Source of the DNA: Mangifera indica
Taxonomy: Eukaryota > Streptophyta > Magnoliopsida > Sapindales > Anacardiaceae
Direction of reading: 5' to 3'
Assembly: GCF_011075055.1 (NCBI RefSeq)
Contig: NC_058150.1
Span: forward strand, 9,896,330-9,960,329
DNA length: 64,000 nt
In this document: positions 13,740-26,263 of the stretch, piece by piece
How positions within the stretch are numbered: position 1 is the first letter of the stretch
Layout: every line of letters starts with the position of its first letter
The notes under the pieces: model-generated
Told to the model about the DNA's origin: nothing
Seen by the model: only the letters and a program-made list of their open reading frames with translations
Database searches by the model: none
Translations under genes and position numbers: made by a program

Positions 13740-13931
13740 ATTGTCTTTTTTCTTTAAAAAATATGGTAGCGATGAAACTCATCTGAGCTAGATCGTCCTT
13801 TTAGAATTAAATCAACCACATCAAATAAGTCAAATATATTTTTTTTTTTTTTAAAAATATGGTAGCGATAAAACTTATCCAAGCTAGATTATCCTTTTAG
13901 AATTGAATCAACCACATCAAACAAGTCAAAC
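13740..13931. repeat. Tandem duplication, period about 96 bp
   Basis: ATATGGTAGCGAT begins at 13761 and ATATGGTAGCGAT at 13857. Each is followed by AAACT.ATC...AGCTAGAT, CCTTTTAGAATT and AATCAACCACATCAAA. The copies differ at roughly one base in ten, and the second is preceded by a long T run. No function apparent. Confidence 0.75.
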
Positions 13932-15149
13932 TTTAGGTATAGTGATCGACTCTATAATTATTACATCAGTTAAGTCAATAATTTAATTTTGAAATATCAT
14001 CTAGAGATATTTGAACCTATAGCCTCTTACGCGTGGACCCCCTCTATTGCCGTTCAAGCAATTCCTTGGAAGCATGAATCAATTATCTTCTAAAAGCCTT
14101 GTAGCTAGATATCTAGGCCACGTTTGTCCCGACCTCAACAATGAATCAACACTAAGTAGAAGTTTTCTATTATCAAGAAATCAACTTATATAATTTAGCA
14201 ACAGTCAATAAAATGTACTTATTCCACCAATCATTTTGGAAGCCGCCATCCGATTATGACTTTTAATTACTACATTTTCTAAAATATAATTCTCTTACAA
14301 AATAATTTCAGTGTGCTCCATTCTCTACTGTAACTTCCAACGATCCAATTTTAGTCACATCAAGCTAGACCATCGTATTTAAGATGTGCACTTGGCCCTT
14401 TCTAAGTAATCTGGAGTTAGTTTAGTTGTTTAGTGCAATGTTCAATATTTTGTAAATATTTTTCGATCGCCAGTCTTTGGTTTCGACTTTATGCCTCCAG
14501 ACCATTCTCATTATCGATCCAAATGAATTACATATAGTCTCTCCTTAGCCGATTGGTGGTTTGATATACATTTATTTGACGCCTACCAGACTACATGTGC
14601 ATTGGTATAGGAACAAAATTAGTAGTACAACACAACCTGCTCTTATGTATGGTAACCCCTTTTCTTCTAACCATTCTATTTAGTTTCAAGACTGTATATA
14701 TATGTCTATTTGAGGTTAAAGCAATTGTTTCAAGTCCTCCATTAGTTTTGGTCTTTTTCATCTCTTTTATTTTTGTTCTATGTTTGCTCCTAACCATATG
14801 CTTTCTGCACTTAGATGTTTTCATTTTTTTTGTTTGCTTCGACTTAGTTTATTTCTGTAAAAATGATTGTTAAGTTTGATTTAAAAGCTTCATAAATCGA
14901 CTCAAATCAACCTCTATCAGGTGGCAAAGTCGTTAGAGATGCCTGCATCTATCATTTTTTACGACGAGGTAATCCCATACTTTCATAACTGGAGGTAATC
15001 TTATGAGGGCGGTTAACGCTACATTTCCCACATGTGCGGGGCTTATGGAAGATCGAAAACATATTTGAGTCTCCTAAAATTTTCCTAAATAATAATAATA
15101 AAAAAACCAAGGGCAGATATGTAATTACATACTAGGGCCACTGAATCAT
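13932..15149. other. Intergenic, no feature recognised
   Basis: Mixed AT-rich sequence. I found no protein family, repeat partner in the window or RNA gene that I could support. Confidence 0.5.
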
Positions 15150-17945
15150 TAGGTTTTATCATCCCCATCTTCATCGTCAGGTCCAAGCCAACTTATTTGT
15201 TCAAGTATGAGGCTTTGCTCTCAGAGAAAGAAGAGAAGCTTGCTGCTCCCTCTCTCTGATGGACAGTGAAGCCAGTGATTACACCATTTTCACCACTTTA
15301 AAATTTTACTTACCAAGAAAAAAAAAAAAAAACTAAACAAACTCACTTTCTCTCTCTCAATCTCAATTACTCTGATGGGGCTGTGACGATTGTTTCTAAA
15401 TCTAACTCAAGCGATCAGGCAGTTGAAAATCTTTTCTCATCATGTCGTGGCAGCTTCTGGGTATATTTAGAAAGTGCTTCTTGTTGTTGCCATGGTGGTA
15501 AAGTTTCATTTTTTGTCTGATAAAATCCGAATCTGAGCCTCATTATACGGTAAAAATTCGATCTTTTATTTATTTATTTATTTATTTATTATCATTTCCA
15601 CAAACCAAAGTTTCCAAAAATTACTCAAAGTTTCTCTCTCTCTCTCTCTCCATCGGATGAGGCTGTGATGAAGGTTTCAAGCTTTGTGTAGGACTCTTTG
15701 AGACTCGTTTCTTGGCGGGGCAACGTGGAGACAGATCCATCTTGCAGCCATGGAACTCCTCAAGGTTTCCCTTTCAGTGCTGAATCTGAGCCCCCATATA
15801 TCTGCTACTCCCATCAGCTTATTTTTGTTTTGTGTCTGTTATCTTGTTTTTTTGTTTGCTAAATTGCAAAACTAGCATTTTGGGAGTTAAAAGATGAGGA
15901 AATTCTCAGGTGTATGAGAGGCACTCTCTTTGGCTTTCTGAATCCAAATCCAAGGTTTCAGAACTTGAAGCAGAGTCAAGAGAGTTCTCTTTGGATTCTC
16001 TAGTCGGGAGACAATGGTATTTTGGTTTTAGCTCAGGCACTTACCAATATGAAATAGGTTTACTGGAAATTTAGAAGTATATCAACATGTAGTTTTTGTT
16101 AAAAGGATATGAGTAGAATGCTATTGAATTTGACCTAAAACTTTTTAGCTGAATCCTGAAGCTACATGACGCCAAAGGGTAAAGCCACTTTTTCTTTATT
16201 AAGAATTATAAAGAATGTCAAAATAAGGAAGAAGAATTGTAAGTTATAGACCAAATTCAAATGTTGATCAAATGCTCTATTTTATCTATCTGAGGCTACA
16301 CGATCCTTAGAGAGGTTGTGGGACAAAAATCGAGTTCAATAAGCCTTACAAATCAACTTCTGAATGCCAACATTTCCACATCAGACAAGATGAAGTATAG
16401 GTATTAGTGACCAACAGAGAGAGCAAAGTAATTACCGTGACTGGCTTTAGAGAAACACAATTCTTCTGAATGTTGGATACGCCAATTGATCTTGATGTGG
16501 GAGGAGGAACAGCGTTTGTACGAGCCCTGAGCTAGGAAACCGGCCCGGGCCATCACTGTATGAAGTGTTAATACTGGCCACAGCAGGAAGTGTTGCATCA
16601 GCAATTTTTTCAGAAGCAATGGATTGAGATCGCTTTTCAGTGGTAAGTTAGCCGGAGGCATCTCACCAAGGAAACCCCCACTTCTACTAGGGTGTATTTT
16701 ATAGGTCAAATTGGCATTGTTGTGAACCAAGTACTTTTTCCTCTGTTAGCAGGTAATCGTTATGTCAAGTTTGGGACGGGCAATTTATGTCTTAAATTTT
16801 CTGCATCTAATGAATTTCGTTTGCAGCTTTTCCCGACTGTGCGTATCTGATGGCATTAGCAGGAAACTCAGTTACAATTCTATCTACACCCATTGCCGTA
16901 TGGTTGTGGAATGAAAACATTGTGTCCATTCATTTAAACTCCAATGTATGCAGAGGTATTTGCACTATGCATTTCTCTTTCAACTTTTGTCGCATATATA
17001 GTATAACTTTCTCTACTTGGGATGTGACAACTGCATCAGCATACTTCCCGATCTCCTCCAGTGTCATATTGGGTGCATCACTTTTATAGCGTTGAGCTTT
17101 AAAACGCGTTTATAAGCATTGAACTTGGACAAGCTGAAGGGTCAAAAGAATGGATCAATACATTGCTTGTCAAAGGTAGCATTACTCGGGGCGTTGATGC
17201 TGGGTGGATAGCATTCTAAGCAAGTAGATAATGTTTTAGAACCTTTTATGACAATAATCATTTAAAACTTTTAAGTACACAGAAAAAATTCTTTTAAGAG
17301 AAAATCAGTGCTTACCTAATTCCATCAAAACTCCAGAAACACCTTTTGTCTTTGCGAAACTCAAAAAAATGAAGTCACAAATTTACCCCGGCTGCTGAGT
17401 TCATATTGAAGCGTGAACTTTGTTTATTACCATGGATGTGTATTGGAGCTGAAATCATAGTAGTTTGACATAAGTAATGATGCTAGAAGAAGATCACTGA
17501 GAATGAGAAGTTATTGGAGAAGCTTACGTTTCCAAGACTGAATCTCGCTCCATTTGAGATTGAAAATGATTCCATTGTCTGTTTGAATTGCGCCAACCTT
17601 AGTAGACTTAACAAGAAAGAGGACGTCAGAGTTGTTTCTCCCATGAGGTTCGGCGAGTCTAAGCAGAAGCCAACTCTTAACTTTTTGACATTTGGACTGA
17701 GCAATCAGTCATGTGCGCTTCATCATCCGCTGCTTGCTGATAAGCAAGATCAGTGCAGCCGGCTTAGATCTCTCTTACTCCATTATGTATTATGACTCGA
17801 AGTTTTGCTGCAAAGGCATAGAATTATGCCAAAACTTTCTAACAATTATTATGTCATAATTTGCTTTGGAATATGTAAGACTAGTATTTTACATCTCTAA
17901 TTTGTAATTACAAGTTTATTAATAAAAACTGATCGGCATAGGGTG
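15150..17945 (+). pseudogene. Unassigned locus with exon-like coding fragments
   Basis: I do not recognise the product. Plus-strand stretches that read like exons: MELLK at 15750-15764 followed by GT; an open stretch 15910-16016 (VYERHSLWLSESK..., charged, coiled-coil-like) between a CAG acceptor and GT; a stretch near 16540-16630 including LYEVLILATAGSVASAIFSE; one at 16828-16940 after TTTGCAG (FPDCAYLMALAGNSVTIL, hydrophobic); one at 17124-17220 (LGQAEGSKEWINTLLVKG); and a 93-codon stretch at 17514-17795. AATAAAA at 17921 may be a poly(A) signal. Upstream are CT-rich tracts (15340-15360, 15634-15651) and a TTTA microsatellite (15567-15590). Phases do not all join cleanly and one fragment ends in a stop, so it may be a pseudogene or a membrane protein with exons I misplaced. 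Confidence 0.3.
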
Positions 17946-17972
17946 TGTGTGTGAAATTGACTTAACTCTTTA

Positions 17973-18454
17973 GGGGCCGTTTGGTTATCGATTTTAAAGA
18001 TTACCTTGATAATTTATCTTTTATTCCCTTCTTTGGTTTGTCAGTAATAAAATATTACAGTAATCTTTTATTACCTATGTTGACATGACAGGTAATATAG
18101 GTGGTAATCTGATTACCACCTTTACCTTAAGTATTTAAAGATTATTAAGATAATCTTGATTTTATTATAATTATATTAGTATTTATTAATTTTTTGAGAC
18201 AAAAATAAATTTATTTTTAATTAATATGACAAATAATATAAAAAATATTTAAAAATAATTATATTTAAGGACATTTAAGTAAAATAATTTATTAGTAATA
18301 TTTTATTACCTTTAACCAAACACAATAATTATTTATACCTATCAAATTTTATCAAACATAATAATCATTTATACCTAGTAATCTTTTAAGTAATCTATCT
18401 TCAAGATAATCTTTCTATTTTGGTAATAAAATATTACCCAAACCAAACGCCCCC
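17973..18454. mobile_element. PIF/Harbinger-type (Tourist-like) MITE
   Basis: 482-bp element with terminal inverted repeats GGGGCCGTTTGGTT (17973) and AACCAAACGCCCCC (to 18454), flanked by TTA at 17970-17972 and 18455-18457. TTA duplication and G-rich termini are the hallmark of the PIF/Harbinger superfamily. The interior is very AT-rich with repeated GGTAATxxxxATTACC motifs and no coding capacity. It lies directly downstream of the unassigned locus. Confidence 0.9.
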
Positions 18455-18952
18455 TTAAGGTTTATATAGGTATAATCAAACCCTAAATTTAATACCAAAA
18501 TACCCCTATTTCCTTTTACATAAACCCTAATGTTTTATACCAACCAAACTTTACAAAGTTCAAAAACTTTTATTTTCACACCTGCTTCCAAATTTCAACA
18601 TTGTGATTTTGAAATTAAGAAAGAAAATTCTTTATATCCAAATATTTAAACTAACATGAACTCAAACTATCATTTTTTGATGATTGTGTGTTGAATTAAT
18701 TTGATAAGTTTGAAGTATATTTCAAAATTAAAAAAAGATAGAAAGAATTGAAATGATATTCTTCTCCTAGATATATGCTAGGGTTTAGATGGTATTTTGC
18801 ACATGCAAGTTTTCTTTTTTTTTTTTGAAATTTTATCATGTGGAGGGCAAATTAATATTTTACTATAGGGATAAATCAATATTTTCTAACATTTGAGTTG
18901 AAATTTTATTAAGATTATATTTGTACATTTAGTTACGAAATTTTTAGTTAAT

Positions 18953-19400
18953 TTGATTATAAAATTATATATTACCGTTGTAGAATTGATTGAAACAACA
19001 AATTTTCTTACCGTTTTGGTTCGTTATAAAGGGGAATGGATGAAAACAAATAGTAATAGAATGAAATACATTGGAGGTGAAGAGAAAGTAGTAAAAATCC
19101 TTGCGAACATGACATTCAAAGGATTAATTCAATTAATGAGCAAATGTCTTCATATTGATTATAAGTAGAACAATATTTAAAAAAGCATGAAATATCAAAA
19201 GTAAAAGATCAATCAAGATTATGGATGATGAAGATGTTGATTGTCTGATTGGTCTTTCTCAACAATTAATATAATCCATTTCAGTTTATGTGACAAATAC
19301 CTCTAAATTAAGACATGCATCTCTTGAAACCACTAACATTGATATTCAACAATTGCATAATAATGTAGTAGATGGTGATGGTTTACAAGGGATTGAATAA
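18953..19400 (+). pseudogene. MULE (Mutator-like) transposase N-terminal fragment
   Basis: A 71-codon open stretch (18953-19168) reads like the N-terminal domain of plant MuDR transposases: VLVRYKGEW, then YIGGEEK and FKGLIQLMSKCLHIDY. Downstream, in another frame, MDDEDVDCLIGL (about 19224) matches the DDEDV segment that follows in the family. The catalytic DDE region is absent, so this is a truncated, frameshifted remnant. The family call rests on recalled motif pattern. Confidence 0.6.
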
Positions 19401-19528
19401 TCGTATCATTAAGAGAGAATACCATAAGTAAGTTGAGCCCCACATTAGAATATTTCCTATGACAAAAAGGAGATACCGAACAAGAAGTATGTTAAGGATG
19501 TTGTAGCAATGGCAAGAACAGTCAAAAT

Positions 19529-19630
19529 GTTGTAAATGTACACCATGGTTATTAGAAATAGCAAGCAACACAATAAAGTAATACTAGAAATTAATAAAGT
19601 GGTTTACATACCTTATTGTTCAACCATTCT
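19529..19630 (+). repeat. Dispersed repeat, copy 2 (partner at 5736-5844)
   Basis: Same orientation as the first copy, with shared blocks TTATTAGAAATAGCAA and TACATACCT. It sits about 130 bp after the MULE fragment, so it may belong to that element's body. Sequence from 19631 to 20203 is otherwise unassigned. Confidence 0.5.
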
Positions 19631-20203
19631 CCCTTTTGAAAAATGGGAGGCCAAAACATTGCCTTAATTATATTATTGACAATGTATACCTCTAACTCAT
19701 TCATATCAATAATGTTGTTATGCTATCTAAATAATGCTAAGTCTTACTTTGTAGTGGATAACATAGATAGAGTGAGTATATACTTAAACCATTGGCCTCT
19801 TGATTCAATCGATCCATGCACAGACTACGGATGATGAGTAATTTCTTCACCACCTTACCATGAATCATGGATAGTGACTATTTATGCATGAATTATAATT
19901 ACATCACCATACACTGGTTGAGTGTTTGGTGAGTCCTAGTAGGAAAAGATATCAATAATGGTCTCCCTTTTAATGCCTAGGTACGTTGAAATTTCAAAAA
20001 AGTAACAAGTAAAATCTATCATAAACAATATAAAGTTCAACATTGATATTTACTTACATTGTCGTTGTTTAGACATGTGGTTGTTGGCTCCTCTTGGGAA
20101 TGAATGTTGATAACAACATCTAACTCGACATTCTATAACAACAACAAATAACATGAGTCAAATAAACTATACGTTATAAGCAAGTTTAAAGTAACAAAAC
20201 CAT

Positions 20204-21530
20204 TGGACCTTAAAGTTTTGATGATAATAAAAATGTAAGTTCAATATGTTAATATGTCTAATGAATATATGAAAGTATTACAAAAATGGACAAAGTGTGA
20301 AATTTGCAAAGTAGTCCTAAAGCAAAGAAAATATAGTCTTGCCTCTCTTGTGAGCAAGTTGTGCGTTAACCATTCAGTGTTCTTAAAAAAAAATACTCAA
20401 AAAGTAAAAGTCTGGTATGTTGTTCATCATCTAGTCGTGATGATCAAAATGTCCCAGCTGTGTCGTTGTTGCACATGTCCCAATCGTATAAACTATCTTC
20501 CAGTCATGACTGTTGTGCTTCATCCCAGTTGTGTTGTGCATCCCAAATTCCAACTGTGATATTCATTTGTCCAGTCATGCGGCTCGATCAACATTCAAGT
20601 CGTGCAAATATTTGTATAGTTGACTGCATCATCATTTTGCTCAATCAAGTAGATCAATGTTCTAGCCATGCACTTCATGGGTAGAAATTCAAGTCGTACT
20701 CATACTATGCACAAACAGTGCCTTTGCAGTTCAAGTTTCTGGATTTTTTTAATAAACAAAGAAATGACGCAAGCCACTTGTGACAAGAATTTGGTGCCCA
20801 TGTTGAGTGCATTTAAAATTATCCATTGCAACTCTGATTAAGATTATCTTTAGCAATTTTTTTAGTTGTTTTTCAATGGCAACTCAATCTCAACAGAAGC
20901 CTACTCAGCCCCATTAACTGGCTAGCTAACTCTATAAATTGAGCTTTGTTTGAAGAAGGCATGGTTAGATTAAAAAAAAAAGGGATTATAATTTTTTATC
21001 TTCATTTATTGCTTTCTCTTTCAAGAAAATCTCTCCCTAAGCTTTTGTTAAACTTTATTGAGGGAACCGGTGCACTCATCTTGTATTTACAATCTTAAAG
21101 AGGCATTCAATACTTTTATCTCTTTGTAATCAAACCTTTTGGGCATAATCTCATATCAACTAGTGTAGTGGGCACCATTCCAAACAAAGTATGTGTAAAA
21201 TTTTTTTAAAGAGATAGTGGAACTCCAAGGCAATTTGCTTGGAGAAGTAGACGTAGGAGGCTTGCAAGAAAAAAATTTCAAACCACTCTAAATTAAACTA
21301 TTCTAGACCTTAACTTTTTAATTCTTGTTTGGTGTTTATTGATTAATTGCTTGAGTTGTCCATTTACTCTATAATGATTATTCTCACTTACGTTCTATTA
21401 AATTTTATTGTGTGATTTATTATAGCCATATATAAATTTGGTTACTAAGAAAGAATTTATTTGACATTTTTAAAGAACCTATTCAACCATCCTCTAAATT
21501 CATATTAGCCATTATAAAAGGAGTTTCACA
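20204..21530 (+). mobile_element. 5' LTR of a SIRE/Opie-like Ty1/copia element
   Basis: Ends TTTCACA, two bases before a PBS-like sequence, preceded by a CCTATTCAACCATCCTCTA tail typical of SIRE-lineage LTRs. The left end is set at TGGACCTTAAAGTTTTGATG because that is the usual LTR opening; it could be off by tens of bases. A TATA-like CTATAAATTG lies at about 20931. The LTR contains a run of AGTCGTG-like motifs (20433-20700). No 3' partner LTR is in the window. Confidence 0.6.
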
Positions 21531-21532
21531 GT

Positions 21533-21544
21533 TGGTATTAGAGT
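21533..21544 (+). other. Primer-binding site (initiator tRNA-Met type)
   Basis: TGGTATTAGAGT matches the usual TGGTATCAGAGC at 10 of 12 positions and lies two bases after the LTR end, as expected for reverse-transcription priming. Confidence 0.6.
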
Positions 21545-21599
21545 TTAGACTCTAGTTTTATTAAAATCTAATGATTTTTAGAGTAAATGATCTTCTTTC

Positions 21600-24540
21600 T
21601 TAATGGCTAGTACATCTACTCCCATTTTTGCTAAGAGACAATGCACCATTGGACCACCCTTATTTTATAGAACAAGTTATACCTAATGAAAAATTAGAAT
21701 GAGGTTTCATGTTAGGCCTATTGACTTTAAATTATAGAAAATTATTAAACATGATTATTTAGTGCCAATAGACCCTTGGATCAATGAACCAAAAAATAAA
21801 ATGGATTTTAATGATGAGGATGAAAAGATGATGAACTTAAATGCTAAAGCTATTAACATATTGTTAGTGGTATCGAATTTAATAGGGTATGGGCTTGTGA
21901 GTCCGCTAAAGAAGTTTGGACCATACTTCAAACTATACATAAAAGAACAAGCCAAGTTAAAGAATTAAAGATTGAACTTCTCTTCTAGGAATACAAATTA
22001 TTTGAAATTAAGTTTGGAGAGAACATAACTGACATATATAAGTGGTTTTCCAACTTAGTGAATGATCTCAAAGGGCTTAGAAAGAGATTTGAGATAATTG
22101 AACTGATAAAGAATATTTTGAGATCATTACTAGATTCATGGACCATGAAGGTAATGACTATTGAGGAGTTCAAGGATCTTAGCAAGATAGGAATAGATGA
22201 GCTCAAAGGAAGTCTCCTTACCCATGAGATGAAGGGGAAACTAAAGAAAGATGAAGTTAAGGCTAAGAGAGATATTGCATTGAAGGTTATGAATGAAAAG
22301 GAAAAGGAAGGAAACTCTTCCATGGATGAAAATAATGTGAGTCTCTTTGCTAAAAAGTTTAGGAAATTCTTATAAAAATCAAAGATGAACAAAGGAAAGG
22401 GCTTTCCTGAACAAGGGGGAAAAATAAGGATGGCAAAAAGAGCAACAATGAGATAATTTGAAATAAATGCAAGAAGCTGGGTCATATTCATTAAGATTGC
22501 CCAAAAAAAAGAATAAAAAGGAAAAGAGATTCAAGAAGAAAGTGTTTACTATTACTTGGAGTGGAAGTGAAGACTCAAGTGATGAAAATGAGTCCAAGGA
22601 AGAAATGGCCAACATATGTTTCATGCCCAAGAGTGATTCAAAGGATGAGGTAAATGATTCAAACTTATACTCTTTGCATGAATTACAAGATGCATTTGAA
22701 ACCTTGATGGATGAGTATGAAAACATGGAAGCAAGATCTAAATCATTAAAGAAACAGTTAATTTGTATTAAAAAGGAACATGATATACTCATGCATGATA
22801 ATGATGAGTTAACTAAGAAAAATGATGTTGTTAGAAATGAAAAGGATTCATTCCTAAAAGAATTAACATGCATGAAAGAGAAACAAGAAGAATTAAAGAA
22901 AAAGTTATCAATTCTAATGAATTATTCGAAAAATTTAAAGTAGACATTAAGGGGTTGGATGAGATTCATGCATCTCAAAGAAGTAGTCATAATAAATAAG
23001 GAATAGGCTATAATGGAAATAACGATTTTTCAAACTCATATAGGTCTTTAAAGAAACCTTAAGCATTATACATGAAATGCAAATTTTGTTCATTCATTAG
23101 ACATTGTCCAATTTGGAATGGTAAACCCAGTAAAGTAAAGAAGGTTTAGGTTTCTAAGAGGACACTTAAAACTAACATTGATTGAAACCAAGACCATTTG
23201 GGTACCAAAAAGTGAATAGATGAATTTATCTTGTAGGCTTTCTTGTAATCTTTCTTGAGGTCCTTTAGCAAGTGGTACTTGGATAATGGTTGCTTAAGAC
23301 ATATGATAGGAGATAAGAGTTTATTTTCTCATTAAAGGCTAAAGATAGAGGTAATGTCAACTTTGGAGACAACTCCAAAGGAAAGGTGATTGGAATCAGC
23401 ATTATAGGTAACTAACTCTTCATTCTCCATTAATGATGTTTTGCTAGTTGAATGTCTTAAACATAATTTACTTAGTATAAGTTAATTGTGTGATATAGGC
23501 TTCAAGATTAGTTTTTATTCTTTATGTTATGAAATTGTTGATACTAGCATAAATGCAATTACGTTCATTGGTCATAGGAATTTAAATGTGTATATTATAG
23601 ACTTGTATGACATTGCATCTAGAGACCTATGTCTCATGTCAACCAAAGAGGAAAACATATGACTATAACATAAAAGATTAAAACATGCAAGCATTGATGT
23701 TCTTCAAAAGCTTTCAAAAAGAAACTTAGTAAAAGATTTTCCAAAATTAATTTTCAAAAAGAATCATGTCTATGATCCTTGTATGAAAGACAAACAAACA
23801 AGAATTTGCTTTAAATCTAAAAATTGTGTTTTAACCTCAAGACCCCTTCAACTTTTACATATGGATTTGTGTAGACTATCTAGAACTACAAGCCTAGGTT
23901 GAAAGCATTATTATTTTGTAATTGTTGATGATTTTTCAAGATTTACTTGGATTTTGCTTCTTGCAAATAAAAGTAATGCATTCCATGCATTTGTTCCATT
24001 TGTTAGAAAATTACAAAACCAAGTAGGTTATGCAATTACATGCATTAGAAGTAACCATGGAAAAGAGTTTGAAAAGTTGGATTTTGAATTGTTTTGTAAT
24101 GAACATGACATTTAACACAATTTTTTTGGCACCTAGGACCCTTGAATAGAATGGAGTTGTTGAGAGAAAACATAAAATATTTGTAGAAATGGCTAGGACC
24201 ATCTTGCATGAAAATGATTTTATTAAGTGTTTTTGGGATGAAGCCATTAGAAAACTCTTTATGAGTTATTCAAAGGGAAAAAAAAACTTAAAATTGCATA
24301 TTTTCATCCATTTGGGCATAAAGGTTTTGTGTTAAATAATGGTAAAGATAACTTAGGAAAATTTCATGTCAAGTTGGATGAGACAATTTTCCTAGGTTAC
24401 TATTCTTCATCCAAATCATATAAAGTCTTCAACAAGATAACTCTCTTAGTTAAAGAATCTATTCATGTGGCATTTGATGAACCTTCCAATTGTGTAAAAA
24501 ATAGAAATAAAGATGAAGTCTTTAAGTTCATATAGCAAAA
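21600..24540 (+). pseudogene. SIRE/Opie-like Ty1/copia gag-protease-integrase remnant
   Basis: Gag pieces in several frames: NLNAKAINIL (about 21837), LRSLLDSWTMKVMTIEE (about 22118) and LKGSLLTHEMK, the pattern of UBN2-type copia Gag. 22467-22943 encodes a lysine-rich, acidic then coiled-coil tail (WSGSEDSSDE, SLKKQL), characteristic of this lineage. Integrase follows: YFVIVDDFSRFTWILLL (about 23910), CIRSNHGKEFE, YFHPFGHK and GKFHVKLDETIFLGYYSS (to about 24400). The second catalytic Asp of DD35E is Asn (RSNHGKEF) and there are many stops and frameshifts. The open stretch breaks off before reverse transcriptase, so the element is truncated. Confidence 0.85.
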
Positions 24541-24559
24541 CTTGCCACTATGAAATATC

Positions 24560-25364
24560 TCCTTTTTGTAGCAACAACAAAAGATTAGGAACTACATCAA
24601 TGGGACGTAAACAACCCATTTCTTAATGACGATCTTGAAGAAGAAGTAATCACAAAAGTAGACCAAATATCACATTTGGTGTTCAACTTCTCAGCTAGTT
24701 CATGGGTGATCCTCGATAACTTCACATACATATGACACTTTGGCTGGTTTGATACTTGAAGAAATCTCCCACACAAGGCAATTTCTTTCCTTCAAATAAC
24801 TTTCTTACCCGTTTGGGCTTTTTGTTGTTAGGATTAGGCAACGTGTTCTACTAGTTGACATTTTTTGATAGGATTCATTACATTTTTAGGAGAAGCCCTA
24901 CTATTTTTAGGTCTAAAAAGCAAAAGACTATTGCCCTCTCCACCATAGAAGTAAAGTATCATGTCGTGTCTCACATAACTAAAGAGATCATATGGCTAAT
25001 TAACCTATTAAAGGTTTTACTTGTCCAAGTTCCTCAGCCAATCCATTTGTTATGTGACAACAAGTCTTATATACATATTGCATCTAATCTTATTTTTCAT
25101 GAGCCAACCAAACACATTGAATTGGGTTATCATTTTGTTCACAAAAAGTTATAATAGAAACTCATACTCCTTCAACATGTTCCTTCTGATCAATAATTGG
25201 TGGAACTTTTCACCAAAGAATTAAGCAATTTCTAGTTCCATAATCTACTTTAACATATTGGGATCTCTTGCATGCACCCATTAGCTTGAGGAGACATAAA
25301 CTTACCGAAAATATCCATCAAGGCAATCTAATGTGTGGCAACCTTTTTTCAGCTTGAGGGAGGT
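24560..25364 (+). pseudogene. Ty1/copia reverse transcriptase / RNase H 3' fragment
   Basis: Begins with an RT scrap (LHQWDVNNPFLNDDLEEEV near 24592), then RNase H: SKKQKTIALSTIEVKYH, LLCDNKSYIHIASN, FHEPTKHIE, ending near LVELFTKEL (about 25200) and a polypurine GCTTGAGGGAGG before the 3' LTR. Its style differs from the SIRE-type fragment upstream, so it is a second, internally deleted element abutting the first. Confidence 0.75.
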
Positions 25365-25722
25365 TGTTGGAAATATCAAATATTTATAGTAACTCAATCA
25401 ACCAAATTATTTGCATAATATATGGAAATATGATAAAATCTTCTACGATAGCCAATCTTCCTATTTTTTTTACATGACATATCTTCCCTTGTTCAAAATG
25501 GTAAGTTACCATTGTAGTGTAGAAGGAATTTTGTAGAATTTACTCTTTCCTTGTAATGTATATATATGTACTCTCTTTGTATTATTGATTTACACAATGA
25601 AAAAATATATATAATTTAAACTTTGAAGTTCTTCAATTATCAAAGCAAACACAAAATTACTTTTCTTATTGTTCTAGGTGATCTCTATGCTTACATAATC
25701 TTAATAAATCTTCCCTCCAACA
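25365..25722 (+). mobile_element. 3' LTR of the second copia fragment
   Basis: 358 bp with inverted termini TGTTGGA (25365) and TCCAACA (to 25722), directly after a polypurine tract. The following five bases are AGGTG; the matching 5' duplication is lost with the 5' end. Confidence 0.8.
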
Positions 25723-26263
25723 AGGTGTCTAAGTTGAAGAAGGCTTATGCAAGTGAGGTTTGTCAAATCAATTTATTCAGTTGGTTGTTATCTTAATTTT
25801 GTTGTTTTTTAAATTAATGCCTTTTGGCGTTATTTAAATCACCAAAAATAAGATCATTTAATTATAAGAATGATTTATTATTTTTTTCAAGAGAAAAATA
25901 AGTAAATTTTTTTTGCTTTAATTTACGAAGAAATGCCTAAGCACAAAACAAAGCAGACAACCAACTGCATGAGTAATATTATATATACAAATAAATTGTA
26001 CAAATTTTTATATACACCATAATGTGGTAGTATCTAATTAGATAATTTTGAAGTAAGAGAAAAAATAATTAATCACATCACTTAATTGTAGGTTGTCACA
26101 TCAATTTATTTGAAATAATGGATATGTTTCATTTTTGTATCCAATTCTCTACCTTCATTTTTTTATCTTTGAAATATGTGAAATCCTTGTTTGATAAAAT
26201 GTTGATTTTATTTAAGTGCAATGAGTAAAGAGATGAAATCAATTCAATTGAAAGATTTTTTAT
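25723..26263. other. Intergenic, no feature recognised
   Basis: AT-rich; nothing supported. Confidence 0.5.

Noticed and set aside
14591..14873. Overlapping open frames on both strands, one rich in hydrophobic residues
   Set aside because: No family resemblance, no splice or regulatory context, T-rich composition explains the hydrophobicity.
16404..16730. 108-codon minus-strand open frame
   Set aside because: The plus strand over the same region gives more protein-like sequence; no family match on the minus strand.
22379..22873. 164-codon minus-strand open frame
   Set aside because: Antisense of the lysine-rich copia Gag tail; Ser/Phe/Leu bias follows from complementing AAG/GAA codons.
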